This document shows, piece after piece, positions 1-7,740 of a DNA stretch of 24,387 nt (the first letter of the stretch is position 1; the number at the start of each line of letters is the position of its first letter). Source of the stretch: Gyrodactylus bullatarudis (taxonomy: Eukaryota > Platyhelminthes > Monogenea > Gyrodactylidea > Gyrodactylidae). The stretch covers positions 1 through 24,387 of the forward strand of contig SSNU01003030.1 of the NCBI GenBank assembly GCA_012064415.1, given 5' to 3'. The notes beneath the pieces are model-generated. The model was not told the DNA's origin, ran no database searches, and was given only the letters and a program-made list of their open reading frames with translations. The position numbers and the translations under genes are program-made.

Positions 1-195
1 TTGGATGGAGGATGCGCTTGAAGAGCCGTGGGATCAACTGTTTGAATTTGATGCTAATTGGAAACTTGGTAAGCAGGATAATAATCCAGGGGATATGTTC
101 TCATTGAAGAGGTGTGTTGAGAAATGGGATGGTGAAGGGCTCGGACCGATATAGCAAGGGGTGAGACAGTGAGAGAGAATGAGAGGGGCAAATGT
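1..195 (+). repeat. dispersed GC-richer repeat, copy A (truncated by window edge)
   Basis: Bases 1-195 match 5009-5203 at a constant offset of 5008 with only four substitutions that I can see (at 88, 100, 128 and 181), about 98% identity. Copy A then leaves copy B at 196 and runs through about 25 nt of different sequence into a tRNA-Gly-like gene. The unit is clearly GC-richer than the AT-rich background. It carries an open frame ending at the TAG inside GGACCGATATAG, which resembles no family I know. The repeat is certain; its class (SINE, retroelement gag or untranslated region, other) is not. Confidence 0.85.
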
Positions 196-220
196 GGCTG
201 ATGGTACGGCGGCGACGAGT

Positions 221-292
221 GCGAATGTGGTGTAAGGGTTAGCATGGCTGCCTTCCAAGCAGTCGACCCGGGTCCGATTCCCGGCATTCGCA
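221..292 (+). tRNA. tRNA-Gly(TCC)-like sequence, possibly a pseudogene inside a repeat
   Basis: The 72 nt fold as a cloverleaf: acceptor GCGAATG pairs with CATTCGC, the anticodon stem GCTGC/GCAGT holds the loop CTTCCAA (anticodon TCC), the T stem is CCGGG/CCCGG, and the discriminator base is A. Length and arms fit eukaryotic tRNA-Gly(TCC). Two features are odd. The T loop reads TCCGATT where nearly all elongator tRNAs have TTCRANN, so the normally invariant T55 is C and the B box is altered. No run of four T follows within 100 nt, so there is no ordinary RNA polymerase III terminator. The gene sits at the end of a repeat whose other copy begins with the first 25 nt of the same tRNA. It is therefore either a working gene carried in a repeat or a tRNA-derived pseudogene. 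Confidence 0.8.
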
Positions 293-321
293 TGCTTTAT
301 CAATAATTTACACGAATCGTA

Positions 322-369
322 TTCGCCCCTCACACTGTTACGGAGTGGACCGATATAGCAAGGGGCGAG
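322..369 (+). repeat. small hairpin overlapping a thrice-repeated block
   Basis: TCGCCCCT at 323-330 is the exact reverse complement of AGGGGCGA at 361-368, with a 30-nt loop. The right arm belongs to a 24-nt block that also occurs at 143-166 and 5151-5174. The role is unknown; it marks the junction between the tRNA-containing repeat and the retroelement relic. Confidence 0.5.
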
Positions 370-3300
370 AAAAAGCCTTCAATTGTCATGTACCATGTAG
401 TTCCATCATCGATTTAAACTCCAAAAAGGATTAGCCTTGGCGACTGTTAGTCCTTATGTCAGTAATGTCGTCGATCCATTGAAGAAAAACAGTGTCTCAA
501 CATTTATTTATGATAACATCACTAACCAACGATACCTGATAGACTCAGGATCAGAAGTCAGTATAGTTAGCAAGAAAAACTTCAATAACATTGGTGAATA
601 TAATAAAGCAGTACCTAGGCTCAAAAATGCCGACGGCGACACAATAAAAACATTTGGAGCGATGACACTTAAAGTTTCCCTAGGACTTAGAAGAGAATTT
701 CAATGGGAATTTATCATTGCTAACACTGAATTCAATATTATTGGTAATGACTTCCTCGGCTAATTATGACTTGTGCATCAATCCTAAAGAAAAGTCAATT
801 TATGATAACCTCACAAAAATTACTTCAAAGTGTAATTCCCTATTGAAAGGCTATGTTGCATCAGTGGTAGTGAGTAAAAATTGTGATAATGATGTTATCA
901 ATAATATTATTAATGATTTTCAATCCAAAAACCATAATAAAAATAACTCACTAGAAAAATGCAGTAGTGTGAAACATATCATTGAAACATTCCTAAACAA
1001 ATATTGTAACAAGAGATATAAGAAAAAATATGATCCCAAAACTCTAGAAAAAATTAAACAACAGTTACAACTACTCGAACAAATGCAAGTAATCCAAAGG
1101 TCTAATTCACATTGGTCAAGTCCAATGTCAGTTCAGGAGAAACCTAATGGTGAATTAAGAATTTGTGGCGATTATAGAGAACTCAATAATTTAACTCTAA
1201 AAGATGAATATCCACTACCTCTCGTTAATGATATCCTCCAAGTCGCCAGCAGCAAGAAGCATTTTTCAAAGATAGACCTTAGTAAAGCGTTCCATCAGAT
1301 ACAACTCGATGAAGACAGCATTAAGAAAACTGCGATCATGACTCCATTTGGTCTTTATGAATACTTGAGACTACCATATGACTTGAAAAATGCTGCGCAA
1401 GCATTGCAGAGATATGTTGACTCCATATTCCAAAACCTTGATTTTGCTAATGTTTATATAGATGATATCATAATTTACAGTGAATCCCTTGATGAACATA
1501 TTGGTCATATCAAAAAAATCCTACAGCTGATCGAAGAAAACAAATTGATGATTAATTTTCCAAAATGTGAATGGAATCTAAGTACTATATCTTTCCTGGG
1601 ACAAGAAATAAGCTTCAAAAGAATAAATCCAATCGCTGAAAAACTCAGTATAATTAAAAACCTCGAAGAACCAACTACCAACAGAGGCTTAAGAAAAGTC
1701 TTAGGATTATTTTCCTACTATCGCAGATTCATCCCAAAGTTTGCTGAAATTTCCTCCCCATTATATGATCTAATAATACCAGAATCCAAAAGAGTTAAAG
1801 AATCAATGAAAATCCAACTAGATGAAAATGCAAGAGAGAGATTTTTGAAGTTGAAAAATTGTTTCTCGGAGAATCCAACCATCTATACACCTGACTTTGA
1901 CCAACCTTTCCAGATCTATACTGATGCTTCGTCAAAGGCTATTGGAGCTGTAATTGAGCAGATTGTAGACAATGAAAGAAAACCCATCGAATTCTACTCA
2001 AGAAAAACGAATAAAATCGAAGCCAATATGACAACATTTGAACTTGAACTCTTAGCACTTTTTGAAACAGTTACAGACAAATTCAAACACTATGTAGAAG
2101 CCCAAGATGTCACAGTATACACTGACCATATTAACCTGTTATCAGCTCTTAAAAAGCCAAAAGATGGTTATAATAAAAGGTCCTTAAGACAACTTAGAAG
2201 GCTGTCAGCTGATGTTTTAAGCAGAAATGTTAATGTTACCTACAAGGAAGTAGAAAACGTCACACCTGAAGAGTTGAATCGAGAACAGCAAAAAGATTCC
2301 GAATTTATCAAGTATGTGAATGAAAATCAATCAAAATTCATTAAAAAGCTGGTTAAAGGTTACTTGATTATTTTTTATAATGATGAAACTCTAATTCCAT
2401 ATGTTCCCGAGACTTTACGGATGAAAGTATTCACAAGTATACATGATCTAAACCACCCTGGAAAGAAAACTACTATTCAGAATATTGAACGTTTATACTA
2501 CTGGCCGAAGATGAGAAATGATATTCGCGAAATGGCAAAGAAGTGTCTAAGTTGCCAAAAGTCCAAAACAGTACGTAACACGGTTTCTAAGAACATCAGC
2601 ATATCAATTCCTAATGAGAGGTTTGATACTGTGAACATGGATATCACCGATTTGCCAAATGATGAAGGTTTTAGCCACATATTGACTATAACAGACAGGT
2701 TCACAAGATGGTTAACTGCAATCCCACTGAAGTCTACAAAATCAAGTGACGTCATATCAAATTTTGAACTGCATTACATAGCGAATTGTGGGATACCAAG
2801 AGTCATTGTAACTGACCGTGGATCAAACCTCATGTCACAAGAATTTCAAGAATTCTGCAATTTCCATTCTATCACCCATAAGAGCACCTCTGCATATAAT
2901 CCGAAAGCTAATGGTATGGATGAGAGGCAACATAAAATCCTTAAAGAAGCATTACGTGCTACTGGTCAAACAAACTGGACAAAACACTTGCCATATGTAT
3001 TGCTTGGATTACGAAATACTGTTAAGAAACCAAACAATTTAACACCAGCTATGCTATATGGTCAGAATATCCCAGTATCCAATAATATGTGTAATCAGCC
3101 TACGGTCCAGAGTCAAGATATTTTTTTTCAAAGACTACTTGACGTCATGAAGTGTATAAAACCCTGTTCAATGCCCAAGAAAGACATGCCATATTATGTA
3201 CCCGAATCACTCAAAGAATGTGAGTTTGTTCTAGTTAAAAATAATTAAATTAAAAATTGCCTAGACACGAGATATAAGGGTCCATTCAAAAAGCTGAAAA

Positions 3301-3413
3301 TGAATGATAAAACTATAACAATTGCATTCCTGGACGGGAAAGAAGATGTAGTATCAATTGATCGATGTATTCCAGCATATGAAGAGCCGTCTTCAAAAGA
3401 AAAGGGTGCTTGA
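362..3413 (+). pseudogene. pol: Ty3/Gypsy (Metaviridae) pol relic: PR-RT-RNase H-integrase
   Basis: This is the decayed polyprotein of an LTR retrotransposon, which would copy its RNA into DNA and integrate it in the nucleus. Protease lies at 437-763 with the active-site run DSGSEVS. Reverse transcriptase follows in another frame, with KIDLSKAFHQ and the YIDD catalytic box at residues 247-250 of the 717-3248 frame; LPYDLKNAAQ stands where MPFGLKNAA is usual. RNase H keeps D403, E444, D470 and D499. Integrase has the HHCC finger (H576, H580, C610, C613) and D642, D700, E736. Breaks seen: a TAG at 398-400 in the gag tail; a frameshift near 755-762 that separates protease from RT; an apparent in-frame loss of about 20-25 residues before the last RNase H aspartate (near 2205); and a TAA at 3246-3248, after which the same frame continues through a GPY/F-like module to TGA at 3411. 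Gag and the 5' LTR are missing. The family is certain; the CsRn1/Mag-like lineage is a guess from the NAAQ wording. Confidence 0.93.
3395..3406 (+). other. polypurine tract of the Gypsy relic; 3' LTR would start at 3407
   Basis: AAAAGAAAAGGG is followed directly by TG at 3407, the usual arrangement of a plus-strand primer next to a 3' LTR. The pol stop at 3411 would lie just inside that LTR. I could not find the LTR's end, because no 5' LTR remains for comparison. Confidence 0.55.
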
Positions 3414-4298
3414 GAGATTGTGCAAATGATCTACAATCCCTGTGGTGATTCTAATCTCTTTTTAATCCGCCCTAAATACTTATTTCCCATTGAAACTTTA
3501 GTCATGAACAATTTATCAGGATACTTATTTAATAACTTGTTAAAAACATATTTTATTCACTTAAACCATAAGAACAACTGTAATTTCATTTATTTATGGA
3601 TCATATACCAACCGATTATTATTACTAAATAACATAACCAAACCAAGTTTAATAGAAATATTTGATAAAACTTTAATTATTTCAAAATGGAATTTAAAAC
3701 GTTCTTTATTTATAATTTTGTATGAATTATGATTTAATGATTAGATTTAATCCCAGAATATCACAAACATTATTATTGTATATTATTATGATAAATCAAG
3801 ATGAAACATTATTAATTATGAATGTTTATGTAATAGTCTATAATTTGAAAAATAAAATTTGATCATTGCATGAAAACTTCGTGAACAAAACTTATTTCCG
3901 AAATAACTTTGTCGAATATATCTGTTGAACATTCCCATATAAATTATAAAAGCCTAACAAACTTGAGTAAATTACACGGGTGGGGGTGGGGTCGTACGAA
4001 CTTGATCAGGTTTAACTTTTCTGGAATAAAATTTTGTGCTGATTTCAGATCTGCTTTCAGAATTTCGCTAGCGTTAATATTTTGGCCGCTATGGCCAAAA
4101 AAACAAAAATTGCTAATTTTGAGTATCTCAATGAACTTAATTGTAATTATTGGTATGAAAACATAGGAATCCGAAATTGATTTTATCCTCATTAAAAAGA
4201 GCGTAAAATTTCGCGTTGATTGATGGGTAATACGCGAATTTAGCAATCTCGCAAAGCTCTTAAAAACGCGCGTCAAGTTAGAAAAAATTGAAAAATCC
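3414..4298. other. AT-rich sequence without a gene, probably 3' LTR plus repeat debris
   Basis: The first part is expected to contain the 3' LTR. AATAAA occurs at 3851. A short G-rich run (GGGTGGGGGTGGGG, about 3979-3992) and the palindrome-like GGCCGCTATGGCC (about 4084) stand out. No supported coding region was found; the open frames here are short and their peptides resemble nothing. Confidence 0.5.
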
Positions 4299-4633
4299 TT
4301 AAAAAAATACAAAATTTTCGAGTGTTTTTCTTCTTTTTTGACGTGTAGATTTAATAGAATTTGAAATTTTAAAAAGCATTCCAATGAAAAATTTAATTTT
4401 CTTTCGAATGGTGCCCTTTTTATTAGCGTAGGATCAGTCGTTTGGAGGTTATTAAGCTTTTTCCAAGCCAGAATTTTTATCAATTTTCATTTCTGAATTC
4501 TCATTGGTTTAATCATATTTATGAATGAAAGAAAATTAAATTTTTCATTGGAATGCTTTTTAAAATTTCAAATTTTATTAAATCTACACGTCAAAAAAGA
4601 AGAAAAACACTCGAAAAATATGTATTTTTTTAA
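4299..4633. repeat. inverted repeat with about 108-bp arms (foldback/MITE-like)
   Basis: Arm 4299-4406 is nearly the exact reverse complement of arm 4525-4633. Shared stretches include the complements of ACGTGTAGATTTAATAGAAT and of AAAAAGCATTCCAATG. Only a few mismatches and small gaps appear, mainly near the outer ends. The spacer is about 118 bp. The transcript would fold into a long hairpin. No flanking target duplication could be set with confidence. Confidence 0.85.
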
Positions 4634-4775
4634 TAATTATTATCATACTTATTGTGATTTAACTTTAAATTTATAACTCATTGAATATCAAATAAAGACT
4701 TAATTTACCTACCAATTGATTTACTCTTCACATGTCTGAGCATTCTGTAGAGACTGACAATCAACACTTACAAGT

Positions 4776-4800
4776 GCGAATGTGGTGTAATGGTTAGCAT
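4776..4800 (+). pseudogene. 5' fragment (25 nt) of a tRNA-Gly gene
   Basis: The first 25 nt of the tRNA at 221-292 recur here with one difference (AATGG against AAGGG in the D loop). They stop at the end of the D arm, and repeat body starts at once. Only the A-box half of the internal promoter is present; there is no B box. Confidence 0.75.
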
Positions 4801-5530
4801 TGAGTGAACTCTGTTGAGACGTTGAAGCCTTATCCACCCCAGCAACATCCTTTTCCTCGAAGGGAGGATGAGCTATAAGCTGGACAGGTCAGTCAATTGG
4901 ATTCCTCCTATGTCGAGCTGTGGGGAAGCAGTGAAAGAGGCAGGCGAGATCCGGCGCAATAAAAGCATTGCTGGAAAGTTCTCTTGATGTCGTGTTGATG
5001 GTGCGTGATTGGATGGAGGATGCGCTTGAAGAGCCGTGGGATCAACTGTTTGAATTTGATGCTAATTGGAAACTTGGTAAGCAGGATAATAATCCGGGGG
5101 ATATGTTTTCATTGAAGAGGTGTGTTGAGAAATGGAATGGTGAAGGGCTCGGACCGATATAGCAAGGGGTGAGACAGTGAGAGAGAATAAGAGGGGCAAA
5201 TGTTAGCACAGGCTCGAGGTTGAGAGTGCATCATGCTCCAGGTTTAGGACAAGAGTTATGCCTGTCGATAGTTGTCCATCTGACGTGTCTCAATCAGAAT
5301 AGATACCAGCTGGCTACTAACTCTGGCAGATTAATCGACTGGCATAACCTTAAATTGGCCACTGAAGTTGTTCCCATGAGCTTCAAGGTACTCCGCATCC
5401 ACGCCTTTATTCTCCTTGTCAATCCGTTCTGGCTATAGCACGGAGTAAATTCCCATCATCCTTTTCGCAGGCAATATTGGGGAGCAGAGAATCATTTCTT
5501 TATCGGAGGCCAGGAACAAAATTTAGGAGC
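4801..5530 (+). repeat. dispersed GC-richer repeat, copy B
   Basis: This block is visibly richer in G and C than its surroundings. It runs from the tRNA fragment into sequence of which 5009-5203 matches copy A. A reading frame from about 4923 (after TGA) to TAG at 5162 encodes an acidic, tryptophan-containing stretch (DWMEDALEEPWDQLFEFD). A second frame at 5204-5438 encodes about 75 residues. Neither resembles a family I can name. The 5' half contains a small self-complementary CCTCGAAGGGAGG motif near 4855. It may be an unclassified retroelement end, a degraded gag, or transferred DNA; I cannot decide. Confidence 0.6.
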
Positions 5531-6470
5531 GATTATTAAAATTCATCAAAATGCTTTCACTTCCCATGTAAACAAAGAATTCTCATTAAAAATATTCTAG
5601 GAATATAAAGCTGTAAAATTAAAACCTTATTTGAACTAATCAAAGTAATAATACTCATTAATATAGAAAAAGATTTTCAATGACTAAATTTACATTGGAA
5701 TTTAAGTGGGTTTGATTTATTAAACATTTTTTCTTCAAATTGGAATTCTTTGATTTAATTGATATAATTATAATGACTCATTGTTTGTTTTGTGAGTAAG
5801 ACAAGCCTTCTTGTTAGAGGTAAAAACGGATTTTCGAGAAATTTTTTTCTCTCAAAGTTATAAATTTATTAAATTTTGAATGCCAATATCTCTGGTTGAA
5901 TAGTTTGAGATATTTTTTGAGGGTTGAAAGAGAAAAAAATCTGAATACAACAGTATAATTTTTTTATCCAAATGTATGCTTACTTATAAATACAAAGCTT
6001 ATATAATTACATTTCAATAAAAAGGGGCAGAGAAGTAAGGTTGATTTTCGACATAGTTTTGCAAATTTCGTATTGTATCTCTTTTCCTGCTTATTTTTCA
6101 TCAATCGTGTATCAACTAATCGCTGCGCAACTAATAATACAATTTTTGGCCAATTATATTTAAGAGTTTTTATCGAATCGCACCACTTCATGACCTTAAT
6201 GTTATACACTGGTATATAGTGATTATAATAATATCATGTTTCTATAGAATATTCATTTTAAGTAACATAGTCATTTGTATGACCTCATGTATCTTTTTGT
6301 ATATTTTATTTTTAGTATATTCCTGCATATTCTCTTGTATCTTCATATACACAAAACCTATCCAAAATATCAAATAGGTTTTCATGTATTCCTTGTGTAC
6401 ATAAACTAATAAATGAATTATAAATATTATATTTTTCTTCAACGCGACAATATAATTTAATTTTTTAGAG
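5531..6470. other. AT-rich sequence without a recognisable gene
   Basis: I see no splice-bounded or family-like coding sequence. Around 6280-6410 there is a loose run of words such as GTATATT, TGTATCTT and CATATAC that looks like decayed simple sequence. CACTGGTATATAGTG near 6208 is a short imperfect palindrome. Confidence 0.5.
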
Positions 6471-6488
6471 TCACTGTAGCAATTAAAG

Positions 6489-6890
6489 ATGAGAATGGTC
6501 TTAAAAAAGACTCCTTCAGAAAAGGACTCTTTCATAATGATTGAGACTGTAGTTGGCTTTGATATAACAAGAAAAGGTGAAAGAAGTCTAATTGTTGATG
6601 GATATAAATTCACAAAATCTCGAGATGGAATGAGTACTCGTGTCTTTTGGCGTTGTTCTCGACGCGAGTGCAAAGCAACTGCAGTTACTGTTCATGACAA
6701 AGTAGAACATGTTAGGGCCCTCCATGACCATGAGAGACCTCAAAATATTAGCAATTCCAAAGTTCAAAATACGTTTAGTGGAATTAAACAGATGATAAAA
6801 TTGTTTTTATCGCCATCAATAAATCGAAATAAACACAAAAGATTTCTGTTTAAAACAGTTGAAAAAAACTCTGTGAGTTCCCCGGTGTAA
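6489..6890 (+). CDS. FLYWCH zinc-finger protein or terminal exon
   Basis: The 133-residue frame holds one FLYWCH-type zinc finger at about residues 23-84. It has the F-x-x-T-x-x-G start, L-x-x-x-G-Y-x-F, the W-x-C core (W54, C56), C61 and the closing H-x-H (H79, H81). FLYWCH domains bind zinc and mediate protein or DNA contacts, classically in chromatin proteins such as Drosophila mod(mdg4), where each is a separate terminal exon. A stop (TAG 6477-6479) lies just upstream in frame, so either ATG 6489 is the start or an exon begins at 6480 after that AG. TAA ends the frame at 6890 and AATAAA follows at once (from 6892), which suits a last exon. After the finger the tail is basic. I see no BTB domain or upstream exon in the window. 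Confidence 0.65.
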   Translation: MRMVLKKTPSEKDSFIMIETVVGFDITRKGERSLIVDGYKFTKSRDGMSTRVFWRCSRRECKATAVTVHDKVEHVRALHDHERPQNISNSKVQNTFSGIKQMIKLFLSPSINRNKHKRFLFKTVEKNSVSSPV

Positions 6891-6939
6891 TAATAAATTA
6901 TTTTTTCATTCTTGGTACTGATTGAAAACTAGGAAAGAA

Positions 6940-7135
6940 TTTTTAGTGACACTATCTTTGTTTAATTGTTGGAATTTCGAGAAATTTAGCTCCATTAGAT
7001 TTTTCTTCTAGCCAATTGGTTGACTTATCATGCCCTTTTTTGTTTTCAATGTGCCCGGTGTGGAAGGGTTTGAACCTTGTACCGAGAGTAAGGGGGTCCG
7101 AATGAGAGGTGAGAGAGATATCACTACGCCACACT
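6940..7135 (-). repeat. tRNA-headed SINE-like repeat
   Basis: On the minus strand, 7135-7057 resembles a tRNA: ends GTGTGG and CCACAC pair, TGGCGTAGTGATA fits the A box, and GGTTCAAACCC fits the B box. The anticodon arm does not fold cleanly and the head is about 79 nt, so it is tRNA-derived rather than a tRNA gene. About 110 nt of unrelated tail follow (to about 6940). That is SINE architecture; family membership needs other copies. Confidence 0.6.
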
Positions 7136-7276
7136 TGATCCGCATATCTTGAACTACTCAAAAATATTGATGCCTTTTATATACCTATTTGTGACTTATA
7201 AAAACAGTTAGTATGATCCTTAGAAACAGACTTTAATCCCTTTCTCTTCTGTAATGGGACTAAATACAGAAAATAT

Positions 7277-7480
7277 TTATTGATAAATTAGTATGAATGA
7301 AACATCAATGAAAATAATTTCCTGGAGTTGCCTGATCTCATAAACAAAAAATTCTTCAGATTTTAAATAATCATCAAGTCTTATTTTGACCGCTTCTTTT
7401 GATGTGAACATTTTGCCTTTGAGAAAGTGTTCTAGTGATCTAAAAAGATCATTGCTATCAGGAGAAATCTTCCTCTTCAA
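7277..7480 (-). pseudogene. mariner transposase C-terminal relic
   Basis: The minus-strand frame contains SPDSNDLFRSLEHFLKGK and then FTSKEAVKIRLDDYLKSEE. This follows the C-terminal third of Tc1/mariner transposases (pattern SPDL-x-P-x-D-x-x-LFRSL-x-x-FL-x-GK-x-F, then S-x-E-x-V). The third catalytic aspartate lies in that SPD-x-x-x-x-D region. Several residues between SPD and LF are missing, and nothing of the N-terminal helix-turn-helix or the first two catalytic aspartates is present. Terminal repeats were not found. It is an old, inactive fragment of about 67 residues. Confidence 0.65.
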
Positions 7481-7740
7481 AAAATTTTAATAATATAAAT
7501 TATATATTACCGTGTAATCTGAAATCATACCACCAATCATTGTACGTTTTTTTCAATATTTCGTTGATTTCAAAAAAAGTTGATCAATTTTATAATTATT
7601 AGTTTAAACTAATTTTATTTTCCCAAATTTAAATTAATGACCCCCAATAATATGGACCAAAATAAATTTTATTTTATTTTTTAGGTCAACTCGAATTTCA
7701 CCAGTAAGTAAAATTTTCGTGTAAACCCTTTATTCATTAA

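Noticed and set aside
34..333. 99-codon minus-strand frame with NAGNRTRVDCLEGSHANP-like peptide
   Set aside because: It is the antisense reading of the tRNA-Gly sequence and its flank; this peptide is a known by-product of translating that tRNA backwards.
1..4000. Pair of LTRs flanking the Gypsy relic
   Set aside because: The 5' end of the element is missing; no sequence before 437 repeats the region after 3407.
3944..4483. 179-codon minus-strand frame
   Set aside because: Part of it lies in the 4299-4406 hairpin arm and the rest in AT-rich non-coding DNA; the peptide has no family features.
6242..6673. 143-codon minus-strand frame
   Set aside because: It overlaps the FLYWCH exon in antisense and has low-complexity lysine/tyrosine-rich content from AT-rich DNA.
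7057..7135. Functional tRNA gene on the minus strand
   Set aside because: A and B boxes fit, but the anticodon arm does not fold and a non-tRNA tail follows; SINE head is the better reading.
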